Assembly (NCBI GenBank): GCA_903995115.1 | Contig: LR877160.1 | Span: 62,001-126,000 of the forward strand | Direction of reading: 5' to 3' | Source: Angomonas deanei | Lineage: Eukaryota > Euglenozoa > Kinetoplastea > Trypanosomatida > Trypanosomatidae | Length of the DNA: 64,000 nt | In this document: positions 19,075 through 29,322 of the stretch, piece by piece | Layout: each line of letters opens with the position of its first letter | Numbering within the stretch: position 1 is the stretch's first letter | Made by a program: the position numbers and the translations under genes | The notes under the pieces: generated by a model | Told to the model about the DNA's origin: nothing | The model's input: the letters and a program-made list of their open reading frames with translations, nothing else | Database searches by the model: none

Positions 19075-22000
19075 TCAATCACACCGTCGTTGCAAGAGGG
19101 TCTGAATCTTAAACAGCGCCTCTATATTCTGCCTGGTCTTCCCCCGCGACGGTCCATCGCTCTCTGTTGCCTCCAAACTGGGATCGCCCGGTGTCAGGAG
19201 TTGCTTCGCCACCGGGAGCGCGTATTGCTCCCCCAGCTCACGCCACCATGTGTCTTGCACGGCAGACGTTTTGTCGCTGACACCCCCCTCCTGTGAGAGC
19301 ACCACCGGCACACACGCCGCGTAGTCCAGTATCGCATGCTTCTCCGCTGCTGTCAACGAGGAGCGCTCCACGTACGACACCACTTCCTTCGTCATCTCCG
19401 TCACGGCGGAGAGTGAAATAAAGTTCATCGCCGGGGTCTCGGGCTGGTGGTCGTGGTGATGGCCCGGGTGAAGGACCGCCCGTAGTTCGTCGGGGGAATG
19501 AAGATAAAAGGAAAGAAATATCATTTCCGTCCACTCAAATCGCTCAAAATCATTGGCCATTAAAATGGGTACTTTGGCTAAAATCTGAATAATGAGTTGT
19601 TGCGTGTTCTTCTCCAATGCGGTACGCTCGCTGGTATCCCTCTTCTTGTCGGAAAAGGTCAAATACAGGGACAACAAGTGCAGTGTGCAGGTGGTGATTT
19701 CCCTCCCACTCAGTCCACCCAAAAGATCCAGCAACACCTCTAGCAGTAGGTAGAGGTGGAACTGCTGAGCAGGGGTGGCGCACTGGATCTGATCCGCCGC
19801 GACGGTGAGGGAGAGTACCTCCGCAATGTCCGCCGCGGACAGAAGCGAGACCACGTGCGTCTTGAGGGCACTCTTCTCCACTTGCTCCCCCTGGAAAGGG
19901 AAAATGAGCGACAGGACTTTACTGGTGATCATGGCGGACTCCCGCTGAAGGACCCGTCTTTTATAGCGAATCCACTCCTCACTGTCGTCAAACTCTTCCA
20001 CGTACTTTTCACCGCTCATGGTGGTGCGCTCCTCGTCTATGAAGTGATCGTCCCGAAACGACAAGAAGGAGGACAACCGCCTCACCTGTATCCGTTTGGT
20101 CGGTGAATGCTGTGCGTTGTACTGCAGGATGCTATCTAAGATACCCAAAATCGTTCGTGTGCTTTTGCTAACCGGTAAGGTCTCCTCCGCTTCCGCGGTA
20201 GGATCGTGGTACGCCTTGTACAACACTTGCAGCACAGTCTGTGGTTGCATGGACTCCAGCACAGTCAAGTAGTCCACAATAACTGAGCAATCGATGGTGT
20301 AGGGATTCTTGTTCGTGTGCTCGCCCTCCTGCTTGACAGCCTCTTCATGGGATGCAAAAAGGTGTCCCATTTCTTCCAGACACTTTTCGGTGAGCAGTTT
20401 CTCCGTCGGCTTACGCGGACCGCGATTATGAGTGAGAAAGCAATCCCTCACTTTCTTTCGCAGCAGGTCAGACTGCTGCTCCATGTGAACATCCTGTGCC
20501 ACTACCGACGCTATGGTCTGAGGGTTGGACAACTCCTCCAACACGTGGTAACTCTGTGACAGCCACTCTCCAAGACACGCATAGTAGAGCGGTGAGGTGT
20601 GCACCGAGTGCACAACGGTCCATCCATCCTCTGTCGGGGTGACGGTGTTATAATTATAGTGTTCCCTGGTTTCTATCCATGGATACTGTGGGTTGACGTC
20701 CTCTGCTGTGTGATGCTTCGTCGTGCTGTACTGTTCACCCAAGTAGTTCACGTCTTCGTGAATGAGGAAGCGACGATTCTCCTGTGACACACAGGTCAAT
20801 AAATGCGTGGTAAAGCGCATCAGTGGGAGATGGCCTAGCAAGGCGGTGTGTAAGAATCGCACCTGAGACGGGTTCAGACCCAAGAGACAGAACAGGTTGG
20901 TCGTCCACCCCAGTAATTGGCAAGGGGGCATGCGCTTTATGGAGAGCACGTACCGCGTGTAGAAAGTGGAGAACGAGGGGGTATCCCGATAGAACGCCAG
21001 GAGGCACAATTTAGCTTCTGTGGTCATCGTACCGTCACTCGTGTGCTTGGGGCGAGGAATCTGAAACACGAACCTTTCCCGTTCCTCCGTCGCGAGGCGC
21101 TCGAACAGATTATCCGACTTGGTTTTAGCCGTCGCCATGGCGGGTGTCTCCCATTCCCGCTTATGATGAAACAAATGACGCAGAAGGAGGGGAATGCACA
21201 CTTTGCGAATGCTGTGGAAGCGAAACGCCAAGTCGAGGACGAAATCACTTTTATGCAGTACAATGACAGACAACAGAGCCATCGCCTGTTCTTCCATTCT
21301 CGTCACAGCAACGGAGCGTTGGGCATCTCCGTTAGAATGGTTTCCATTGTGGATAATAAAATGCGTCAACTTTCTACAGAACGAAGCATATGTGTAGCGT
21401 GACGTGCTAGAACCCGTGCTCTGGATGATATGAAGACCCAGCGACAGCACCACACCATAGTTATCCTCCGCATAGTTCGGGTGTGCTTCCGTGCCGATCC
21501 TCTCCACACGGTTCCAGCAGAGCGACTTCAGCAAAAGATCCTCTACCTCGTTTGCTTTGCTCTCCACACCCTCCTGCCCGTCACGATCGGGGTCGAGCTG
21601 TCGAGCCGTCTCCTCAAGTACCGACTGGTAGTCCTCGCGTTTGGGTGGTACGGTAAAGCAGTTTAAGGAGGTGCTTTCCCTGTCACTTCCTGTCGTCCCC
21701 TGCGTCACGGTTGTTAAGTACATGCCCGCTGCAAAAATGGAATGTAGTTCCTTGTAAAACAGTAAGACGAGCTCTGCCGGACTATTGTTGTGATCGGTCC
21801 GGGAACTCGCAAAACGAAGCAAGCGACGCATTAACGTGAACCCCCTAGAGGCGTACAGATAGCTCGGGCACTGGGTCAACACCTCCCGCGGTTGACGAGT
21901 CGTCGTAGCGGTGGTATTACCGTCACTGGAGTCTGCCTTCCGCCGCTTAAAGAAAGATAAACACTCTTTCAGGACACTTTCCTCCGATGACAGGGCGAAG

Positions 22001-25000
22001 AGTAATTCAAAACTATACAATACATCCTCGTTGAACGAGTTGTAGTTACGGTTCATCCCGCTTGTGGCAAACGTCGCCTTTTCGTTTTCATTTTCTTTCC
22101 GTTCCAAGAGGGCGAAGTTTTTCAACACCCATTCATTAAAGTTTGGAAAACGCTCTTGTACCGTCCTTTCCGTCTTCCCTTTATCTGGGGTAACGTACGT
22201 GTGGCACACCGTGAGAAAATGTAGTACAAAGGTAAAGTCGGCAAAGGTGGCACAAGGTCGCAGTGTTCCACTACGATCAGCGGTCAGGAAAGACTTCAAG
22301 ATGTAGTGCAAATTGTTCCCAATGCCACTCCCCTGCCGGTCCTCCTCAACTGTCGTCTCCTTTTTAGTATACCCCAGTTCCGACAGCAGAGGCAAGAGCG
22401 TCTCCAATGCAGTGTTCTGGCCGACACGTGTGGTGTAACGGCTCAGCAGATACTGAATGTTATTCTCTGCCTGGGCTGTGTGGGGTGCGAAAAATGAGAG
22501 AATATACTGTTCTTTCAGGTCAGTTTCCGCTTGGGCGGTGATGGTATCCCTCTTCTCGGGAAGCACGGCGTGTAGGAGGCAATAGAACTCCCAAACATTT
22601 TGGTGATTCGCTAGTACCGTCTTCGTCTCCTGCGGTTGGCCAGGGGCGTGACGCTCTAGACGGCCTCTCAGCCCATCCCGCACGGTCCCCGCGGTCTCAC
22701 AGTGGTCCGACCAGAGTGCCAACACACTGTAGCAACGGGTAAAGGAAAAGTGCAACTCTTCCGGTATCTTCTCACTCTCTCTGGCCAGCAGTCTCTCACC
22801 GCAGCACATGGTTAAAGCGCGCAGCAGGGTTTGGCTCTCCTTCCCACGACCCGTCGCCTCTGCGTACTGGACGAGCATGAGGACAATCACATCCAACACG
22901 TAGCGCACCCTGTCGGCCCAGTCCTCCCCGTCGTGCCGGAGATAGGAGAGCAACTCTGGTGTCACACACTCGAGAAAGCCATGAAGGTTATTGGCGTTAC
23001 CGTCTACCGCTAGTTGGGTGTACCGCAAGGCAAATAATATCACCTTTGCAAACGAAACGTTTTCGTGCGCATTCTTCAAATTAGGAGACCGGTACTTATC
23101 CGGTCGTAGAAGAGCGTCCACCATGTACTGTTCTTCCCCATATGTTAAATAAACAAAGTGACTGGCATTCGGGCTGTCGTACACGTAGGCAATCGTCTTC
23201 TCCACATTCTCTACCACGAAAGCCGTCTCGGAAAAGGTTGCAATGTTCCGTGGCGGTGGGCTCGCCGCCCCACCTTTGTGTACGGCCGTCCGTGACGCGA
23301 CTTTCTCCCACCCGAACCTGTGAAACCGGGAACATAAATTGTTCAAAAAGTTAGCCAGCAGTGACCGCATCGCGTCGTCTTCTTGCTGCATTTCCAAGAA
23401 CTTGGCGAGGGGCACAAACAAGGCGTTGGCGTCTCTGACAGAAAGATGCTTTATTTTATAGTTCATTGTGTACACGTGTGTGCGCACCAGCCGCCCCAAC
23501 TGTAGGGCACTCGCCTCCTTCTCCTTGTCGTTCTGTGGTCGATTCAGACACGCTTGCAAGGTGGTAATCCAACTCGTCTGTGCCCGCTGCATCGCATTCT
23601 TCTCCGGCTCTGTGTCCGTGTACAGGGCAATGTTCATGACAATGTTGAGAGAATTGCTCACCTCATACGTCTTGAACCGTGGAAGGTGTTCGTGCAGAAC
23701 GGTCAACAACACCGACAAGTCCTTCCCCTCGGTGGGTCCCCCCTGCGCCTCGTCCTGCGGCGGTTCGTCGGTAAAGCATAGGTGCACCTTTCGGTTCAGC
23801 ACCAACTGAAGCACCGAAAACACACTGTTGTGGTGAAACCGGAACGCCGCCTCTCTTCTCCCTCTTTCCGCACTTTCTTCCAGGCACGTCAGATAACGGT
23901 AAAAGTAGGTTTGAAACTCACGCACACTTAACTGGGGGACAGGGCTCCGACGGTCGGGGCTGTACAGGCTCATCAAGCGTTGCGCGACCGCCACCGATGT
24001 AGGGGACATTCGATTACACCTCTCGTCGTGTGGCACTTTCTCGCCGAAAAACTTCACGAAGGGGGTTAGACGATTTTCAAAAATGGAGACGAAGTGCTCC
24101 TCCGTCCCATGTTTGTCCACCTTTAGCAAGGATGCGCCCACCTTGTGCAACACGCTGCAAAACAGTGAAAAGGTGTGAATGAATTTTTCTCTGTCATCGT
24201 TGGATAGACATTTCCCTTGACCCCACTCCGAAAGGCGGTGAAAATGGTGTACTATTTCGGGAAGCAGCACGTGGGATAGAATCGCATCTTGCAAAATACG
24301 GTTTCGCATGAAAAACACATTGGTCGGCAGTCCCTCCAGCGATTCCAGTATCGTTTCTACGCTCTCGTCACTGTTTAGCAGCGCCTCCACTGGAAGTTGT
24401 GCGTCCTCGCCGTCGTACTTCGTCTGTTGGTGTCGCTTGAGAGCGGTCTGGACGTGTCCAGTCAGCGCGAGAAACGCCTTGCAGGCCAGGTTCAAGTCGA
24501 CCATCGGGGAGTCCTCGCTGTGGGGAGGGGTATAACCGGTATCGCGAACCAGGCGGACGAGAAACATCCTTGTCCTCACGTGTAGCTGCTCCGTGAAGAT
24601 GGTGTCCATGATAACGTACACCAGCTGGCGCGGTAACACTGTCTGGTCTGCTACCCGATCGTTGAAATACGGACAGTGCAGACGGAAATAACTCTCCAAA
24701 TACTTTCGCTTCGCAAAGCCGTCTTGCGGGGTGAAGACACCTGTGGTGTTGCTTTTGTGGTTTTTCATTTCATGGAGAAACTTCAGAATACTCTGTGGGT
24801 CCGACGACGGATAGGGAGGAAAGGGGAGACGACTGGATACCGCCCGACTAGGCGCATTCGCCTTTTCCGCTGCCTGTGGCTTCCCAAAGTTGCTGGGGCG
24901 GCCGTTGTGTGGTTTAGAGGTGCTATTGGAACGTACAGGAAACTCTTTTGGTTTCCGAGTATGGTTCGGTGATGGCCTCCCTCTGCGCTCCGTGGAAGAC

Positions 25001-25488
25001 GGTGTGGCCCTCTGGTCCGGTAGCGTCTCCTTTTTATTGACGGTATCCGGTGCCTTGAGGGTTACCCTCTGTACGGTTCTCTTTTTACTCAAGTCGGTCC
25101 GCGCTGGTTTGTGTGGTGCCTCCGTCGCAGGAGGGGGACTCTGATTCTCCCACTTCACTTGGTGAGAGGGAGAAATCGGACTGCCCTGGGAAGGCGCACC
25201 TCTGTCACTATTTTGTTCAGTTGGCTTGCCGCGCACAGAGAATCGACCTTTACGGACCTCTGTCTTTTCCTCTCCCACTGTAGGACTGGAGGCTGTGGCC
25301 GGCGGATGGTCCGACTGTGCTGCCGATGGCACTCGCTTCACAAAACGACTCTTCGCGCTTTTTTCATCCCTCCCTTTTTCTGACTTTTCCTCGGTTTGAT
25401 TCAGATTTGATATTTTATTTTCGTAGAAGTAAAACCTCTGGGAGACGTCCGTCAGGGGAGGCGCACAGACCACCATTAGTCGCCGCAT
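19075..25488 (-). CDS. 2137-residue orphan, helical repeat-like
   Basis: A large protein I do not recognise. Residues 30-225 are basic and Ser/Pro/Lys-rich (RKGRFSVRGKP, KKRTVQRVTLK), so disordered and possibly nucleic-acid binding. From about 225 to the end it is continuously ordered, rich in Leu, His and Glu, with many short amphipathic helices in the style of ARM/HEAT or other alpha-solenoid scaffolds. I see no transmembrane segment and no zinc, kinase, helicase or RING signature. The start at 25488 sits right behind a T18 pyrimidine tract (25503-25520) with AGs only a few bases before the ATG, so the leader could be unusually short. It lies just upstream of UBR1 in the transcript. A mitochondrial or flagellar scaffold would be plausible but is not shown. 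Confidence 0.82.
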   Translation of the reverse strand: MRRLMVVCAPPLTDVSQRFYFYENKISNLNQTEEKSEKGRDEKSAKSRFVKRVPSAAQSDHPPATASSPTVGEEKTEVRKGRFSVRGKPTEQNSDRGAPSQGSPISPSHQVKWENQSPPPATEAPHKPARTDLSKKRTVQRVTLKAPDTVNKKETLPDQRATPSSTERRGRPSPNHTRKPKEFPVRSNSTSKPHNGRPSNFGKPQAAEKANAPSRAVSSRLPFPPYPSSDPQSILKFLHEMKNHKSNTTGVFTPQDGFAKRKYLESYFRLHCPYFNDRVADQTVLPRQLVYVIMDTIFTEQLHVRTRMFLVRLVRDTGYTPPHSEDSPMVDLNLACKAFLALTGHVQTALKRHQQTKYDGEDAQLPVEALLNSDESVETILESLEGLPTNVFFMRNRILQDAILSHVLLPEIVHHFHRLSEWGQGKCLSNDDREKFIHTFSLFCSVLHKVGASLLKVDKHGTEEHFVSIFENRLTPFVKFFGEKVPHDERCNRMSPTSVAVAQRLMSLYSPDRRSPVPQLSVREFQTYFYRYLTCLEESAERGRREAAFRFHHNSVFSVLQLVLNRKVHLCFTDEPPQDEAQGGPTEGKDLSVLLTVLHEHLPRFKTYEVSNSLNIVMNIALYTDTEPEKNAMQRAQTSWITTLQACLNRPQNDKEKEASALQLGRLVRTHVYTMNYKIKHLSVRDANALFVPLAKFLEMQQEDDAMRSLLANFLNNLCSRFHRFGWEKVASRTAVHKGGAASPPPRNIATFSETAFVVENVEKTIAYVYDSPNASHFVYLTYGEEQYMVDALLRPDKYRSPNLKNAHENVSFAKVILFALRYTQLAVDGNANNLHGFLECVTPELLSYLRHDGEDWADRVRYVLDVIVLMLVQYAEATGRGKESQTLLRALTMCCGERLLARESEKIPEELHFSFTRCYSVLALWSDHCETAGTVRDGLRGRLERHAPGQPQETKTVLANHQNVWEFYCLLHAVLPEKRDTITAQAETDLKEQYILSFFAPHTAQAENNIQYLLSRYTTRVGQNTALETLLPLLSELGYTKKETTVEEDRQGSGIGNNLHYILKSFLTADRSGTLRPCATFADFTFVLHFLTVCHTYVTPDKGKTERTVQERFPNFNEWVLKNFALLERKENENEKATFATSGMNRNYNSFNEDVLYSFELLFALSSEESVLKECLSFFKRRKADSSDGNTTATTTRQPREVLTQCPSYLYASRGFTLMRRLLRFASSRTDHNNSPAELVLLFYKELHSIFAAGMYLTTVTQGTTGSDRESTSLNCFTVPPKREDYQSVLEETARQLDPDRDGQEGVESKANEVEDLLLKSLCWNRVERIGTEAHPNYAEDNYGVVLSLGLHIIQSTGSSTSRYTYASFCRKLTHFIIHNGNHSNGDAQRSVAVTRMEEQAMALLSVIVLHKSDFVLDLAFRFHSIRKVCIPLLLRHLFHHKREWETPAMATAKTKSDNLFERLATEERERFVFQIPRPKHTSDGTMTTEAKLCLLAFYRDTPSFSTFYTRYVLSIKRMPPCQLLGWTTNLFCLLGLNPSQVRFLHTALLGHLPLMRFTTHLLTCVSQENRRFLIHEDVNYLGEQYSTTKHHTAEDVNPQYPWIETREHYNYNTVTPTEDGWTVVHSVHTSPLYYACLGEWLSQSYHVLEELSNPQTIASVVAQDVHMEQQSDLLRKKVRDCFLTHNRGPRKPTEKLLTEKCLEEMGHLFASHEEAVKQEGEHTNKNPYTIDCSVIVDYLTVLESMQPQTVLQVLYKAYHDPTAEAEETLPVSKSTRTILGILDSILQYNAQHSPTKRIQVRRLSSFLSFRDDHFIDEERTTMSGEKYVEEFDDSEEWIRYKRRVLQRESAMITSKVLSLIFPFQGEQVEKSALKTHVVSLLSAADIAEVLSLTVAADQIQCATPAQQFHLYLLLEVLLDLLGGLSGREITTCTLHLLSLYLTFSDKKRDTSERTALEKNTQQLIIQILAKVPILMANDFERFEWTEMIFLSFYLHSPDELRAVLHPGHHHDHQPETPAMNFISLSAVTEMTKEVVSYVERSSLTAAEKHAILDYAACVPVVLSQEGGVSDKTSAVQDTWWRELGEQYALPVAKQLLTPGDPSLEATESDGPSRGKTRQNIEALFKIQTLLQRRCD

Positions 25489-25809
25489 ATCTATCTTGGT
25501 GGAAAAAAAAAAAAAAAAAAGGTCTTTCTAAAAAATAAAGGGCGGTGCGTGAACCTACACAATTGTGTTCTGTCTAACGTCAAAGACAAAAAGAGTGATT
25601 TAGGGAAGAGTGAGACCGGATGGAGAATAGAAAGGTTATACACTGTAGAGGTACGCTCACGGCACCTCTACAATCAAGCTTAAGTTTTATACAATTTTTT
25701 TTCTTTTTTAGTTTACAACGGTTGTAAGCGTATATTATACATCAAAGTCAATATTTTGATCCTTTGTGTGAATTTACATAAGCACTTTTTTTTTTTTTTT
25801 TTGTACAGA
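25489..25809. other. Intergenic spacer
   Basis: A/T-rich. It holds the T18 pyrimidine tract (minus strand) close to the ATG of the 2137-residue gene, and a second homopolymer of similar length at 25787-25802 just after the stop of the next gene. Nothing else recognised. Confidence 0.5.
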
Positions 25810-28800
25810 TTATAAAATTTCAATGGTTAACTTCAGTTCCGTTTTATAACAGTTCTTCCCTTTCAGCGGTAACCACAGGTGAGTCTTGCTCTTACTGCTG
25901 TTGTTGCTCTGCACATGAAACCCACCCTCTGCTATTTTGTTGTTGTTACCATGGTTATCACCGGAGTGGTCCGCGGCGCTGATCGCCACCCCGACCGGCT
26001 TTTGGGAGAGGAAAAAGTACATGATCGAGTTGCTGTCGTATAGGTGAATGGTGAAGGTTTGTCCGTAAAAGGAGACATTCTTACTGTTACTGCTGTTGTT
26101 ATTATTCGTTTCGTTATGATTGTGGTTGTCGTCTGGTGAGACGGGGGAGGAGTGGATGAGCAGTTTTTCCGCCTTGATGGTGATATAATACTCTCCAGCA
26201 CTATTCGCACTGGTATTGTTATTATTATTATTGTGAATAACGGGTAGTAGGCCGGCTGTGTTGGATGACATACTCTGCAAAGGCACACGGCGCACCCCGT
26301 GTAGCGTCACCCGCACGGTGATTGCATTACTCACCTCCTTTCCTTTAATCGTCTTGTCAATGGTACGGAAAATGCCCTCGTAGTCGTAGTAGTTGTTGAA
26401 CTTTTCGTACGTCTGCGACATGAAAATTTTATAGTTTTTAGAGTTGATGTAAAATAGTAAGGCGATCTTTTGCAGAATGCTTTGCACGCTAAAATTGGAC
26501 AGTAAATTCGTTTCAAAGTTACGTTCCACCGCCGCCTTAAATTCCATCTGTTCCTCCTGAATCGTACTATCACTATTATGATTATCCTCCTTATTGGGGG
26601 AACGGTACTGGAACATAATCTCGCGACAGTCTTGTATGGTATGGTCCACCGCCAGCAGTGGGACCTCTTTACTGTTTGTATTCTGTGTAGGGTTGGTACC
26701 GCCGATCGCGAGGTTCCGCTTGCTGATACACCACAGGAAATCTAAATATTTGAGGGTGGCCATAAAACTCTTTTCTCGCTTCATTTGGTCTAGTTCTTTC
26801 ATAATGATGGTTTGTTTCTCTTGCAGAACATACGCGGTGTTCGCAAACACATTATTATTATTATTGGTAGTGTTGTTTGGATTTGCCTTGATTTGCTTGG
26901 TGCTATTATTGTTATTATTTTCAATCGTCAGAGGCGGGCAGCTGCTACTTCGCACGGCATACTTCTCCTCCCACGAAAACGGGTCGACCGTATTATTTTG
27001 ATTGTTTAAACTCTTTTCCAACATTTCCCGCCGCGTCGGTTTCAGCGTTTCCAATAATTTATAACTTTGCTGAAATTCTTTGCTTTTAAAATTGTGCGCC
27101 ATCAGTTCCTTTTCTTCATTTTCGTATATTTCCTTTCGAATAATATTATTGTACTTCTCCGCCACGCCAATCGATGGTGCCAGCGGTACGACCTTCACCT
27201 TCTTGGAGGCGCCACTTTTAACATGTTTACCCTTCTTCTTTTGTTTTTCAGACGTCAACAACTTTTGTGTATCCGAGGCGGAAAGGGAACGGCGACGGCC
27301 GCCCGTTGTATTCTGATGATTCTGATTCGTCGTATGATCTTGATTGGCCATCAACAGCAATTTGGAAAGTAAAACGTTTTCACTACTTTCGGAAAGATGC
27401 AGGAATCGTTCGTCATTGTTGAAATCAAATAACAAAATGGCATCGTCGTCGTCGCCGTGGATGATGGCGTCGATGTCACTGGTACTACGAGGATTGGCCG
27501 TATTGGGGAAGGCTGCCGTCCCTAAGGATGGCGACTCCGGTGGAGAATCCACAGAGGGCAAATCGGTCTTGGGATTTGTCTGAGAGGTCGAGGGACTTTC
27601 ATTTCCCCAATCGATCTCTTCCTTCTTTTCCCCATCAAAGTGGAAATTATTGTAGCTATTCACAAAGTACGCATTGGGCTCTTTTTCTAAATTATTGTTA
27701 TGCGTAGTATTGCTCGTGTGTGCAAGTTCCTTCGCAATCTTATTTTTGCGTGTCACCCGCGTCGCCTTTAACTTTTGTTCACTTTCGTTAATGTACTCGT
27801 AAATCCCCCGTCGGATGGCATCCTTGTTAAACGCACTTTTGGTCGTGTTGCCCGACCCACCGTGTTGATTGGTGAGCAGGTGACGTGTCTTGGTCCAACT
27901 GAGGGCGGACTGTTTCTCTAAATCCTGCAGTGTCACGGTGCTATGGTTCACGGTGTTATCTTTTGGGGCGGTACCACTCTGCGGTGGGGGATTCCTATCG
28001 TGGTAGTACTCCTCCGCCAACGCCAATTGTACATTGTTGTTGTACTTGCGCACGTTGCCGAGGTAGTTGGTTTGGTGGGCGTTGTTTTCATTTTCTTCCG
28101 TCTCGAACACGTCTTCGTCCTCCTCGGAGTCAATATTCTGCAGTGCCTGGTCCTTGCTGTAGGCCTCCTCGTCACTGTCGTGCGTACTACGATTAGGGGC
28201 CGAAAAGGATTGTTTTTGTAGATACTTTTTCTTTGTTCGCTGTGCGTCTTTTTCTACATTTTTCAAAATCGTTTCAAACTCTTGCAGCTCCTTTTGATGT
28301 TGTTTCACGTTCTGTAGCATCTTCTTCTCCTTTTCTAAACCGTTATTCGCGTTGGCGGCATTGCCCCCTTTGGACGACATGTTATTTTTATTTTGGGTGC
28401 GGAAAATAATATCCTGTGCCGCCCTCGACCCCTTGGATTGACTAAGGTGATCCCCATTGTTCTGATTATCGTCCCCTTTGGCGGAGGCTAACAGAAATTC
28501 CGTGTTGGGGAGTGGTTTCAGTGTGGTGGTGTCCTCCACCCTCGCCGCCGGGGCGGTCGTGTTCGTCTCGGAGGTGGGACTCTTCGTTAAACTGCTATTG
28601 TGCGAGGCCGACTTGAACAGGCGGACGCTACCCCCCGTGGCGGCGGTCTGGGCGTGATGGGTACTACTCTTGATCTGATTGCCGTGGTGGTTGGTAGAAC
28701 TGCTCGCCTCGGAGGAAAGGTGTGTCTTACGGTTGGAGGAAGGGGTAAAGGTAATCTCGGAGGGATCGTCTATTAATAAAGTAGTAATGCGCTCCTGGAA

Positions 28801-28902
28801 GAGGTGCACCGACTTTTCCCGGTCTGCGTTATTGTTAGGATGGCCGCCCTCCTCAGGGAAGGTAATCGTACTCTCCCTAGGATTGGACGAGGTCTCGGAC
28901 AT
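25810..28902 (-). CDS. Asn-rich protein with C2-like C-terminal domain
   Basis: A protein of 1030 residues. The first 850 are Asn/Ser/Lys/Glu-rich with poly-Asn runs, short coiled-coil islands (about 195-240, KEKKMLQNVKQHQKELQEF) and few hydrophobic residues. The last 200 residues change character: a helix-rich block (MKREKSFMATLKYLDFLWC, then FSVQSILQKIALLFYINSK) and a beta-rich block (AITVRVTLHGVRRVP, YYITIKAEKLL, FTIHLYDSNSIMYFFL, TELKLTIEIL) that reads like a C2 or other beta-sandwich domain with Asn-rich loops inserted. The open frame extends upstream to a GTG at 28938. The ATG at 28902 (MSETSSNP) is preferred; it stands five bases after an A15 run. No family name can be given. Confidence 0.72.
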   Translation of the reverse strand: MSETSSNPRESTITFPEEGGHPNNNADREKSVHLFQERITTLLIDDPSEITFTPSSNRKTHLSSEASSSTNHHGNQIKSSTHHAQTAATGGSVRLFKSASHNSSLTKSPTSETNTTAPAARVEDTTTLKPLPNTEFLLASAKGDDNQNNGDHLSQSKGSRAAQDIIFRTQNKNNMSSKGGNAANANNGLEKEKKMLQNVKQHQKELQEFETILKNVEKDAQRTKKKYLQKQSFSAPNRSTHDSDEEAYSKDQALQNIDSEEDEDVFETEENENNAHQTNYLGNVRKYNNNVQLALAEEYYHDRNPPPQSGTAPKDNTVNHSTVTLQDLEKQSALSWTKTRHLLTNQHGGSGNTTKSAFNKDAIRRGIYEYINESEQKLKATRVTRKNKIAKELAHTSNTTHNNNLEKEPNAYFVNSYNNFHFDGEKKEEIDWGNESPSTSQTNPKTDLPSVDSPPESPSLGTAAFPNTANPRSTSDIDAIIHGDDDDAILLFDFNNDERFLHLSESSENVLLSKLLLMANQDHTTNQNHQNTTGGRRRSLSASDTQKLLTSEKQKKKGKHVKSGASKKVKVVPLAPSIGVAEKYNNIIRKEIYENEEKELMAHNFKSKEFQQSYKLLETLKPTRREMLEKSLNNQNNTVDPFSWEEKYAVRSSSCPPLTIENNNNNSTKQIKANPNNTTNNNNNVFANTAYVLQEKQTIIMKELDQMKREKSFMATLKYLDFLWCISKRNLAIGGTNPTQNTNSKEVPLLAVDHTIQDCREIMFQYRSPNKEDNHNSDSTIQEEQMEFKAAVERNFETNLLSNFSVQSILQKIALLFYINSKNYKIFMSQTYEKFNNYYDYEGIFRTIDKTIKGKEVSNAITVRVTLHGVRRVPLQSMSSNTAGLLPVIHNNNNNNTSANSAGEYYITIKAEKLLIHSSPVSPDDNHNHNETNNNNSSNSKNVSFYGQTFTIHLYDSNSIMYFFLSQKPVGVAISAADHSGDNHGNNNKIAEGGFHVQSNNSSKSKTHLWLPLKGKNCYKTELKLTIEIL

Positions 28903-29322
28903 ACTTCTTTTTTTTTTTTTTTCGGAAACAAAAAACACTGGAATAAAACTACCAGTAACAATAGATTCCTGGTTTATGCTTTGCTGTGAGAGTCAAAGAG
29001 AGAGAGAGAGATGTGTGATGCATACTGTTCACATTTTCCAAAAGAAACACTAACAGTGCAGCACTTTAGTTCAACCGCAAAAAACGCTTATATTCTCTAA
29101 CCATAAAGGTACACCAACACAACAACAAAAAAAGGAAAAACTCTAATGAAAATTATTAATTTTCTCTAATATGTGGAAAAAAGCAACTTGGTTTACTTTT
29201 CATTTTTGGGATACGCCAGGGGAAAAAAAAAAATTATAGTTATGAATATATATAAAAACTCTAGAAAGAAACAAAAAAGCGGAAGAAAAAAAAAAAATCT
29301 TTTTTTATTAATATTACGTTTA
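28903..29322. other. Intergenic spacer
   Basis: Holds the leader and acceptor of the C2-like gene and the 3' untranslated part of the Asn-rich membrane protein gene. A runs lie near 29221-29232 and 29286-29297. No gene seen. Confidence 0.5.
28984..29012 (-). promoter_or_regulatory. Splice acceptor with (CT)n tract
   Basis: The minus strand reads a CT repeat (about 28997-29011), then the first AG at 28985-28984, about 80 nt before the ATG at 28902. Probable trans-splice signal of the C2-like gene. The resulting leader contains the A15 run. Confidence 0.5.
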
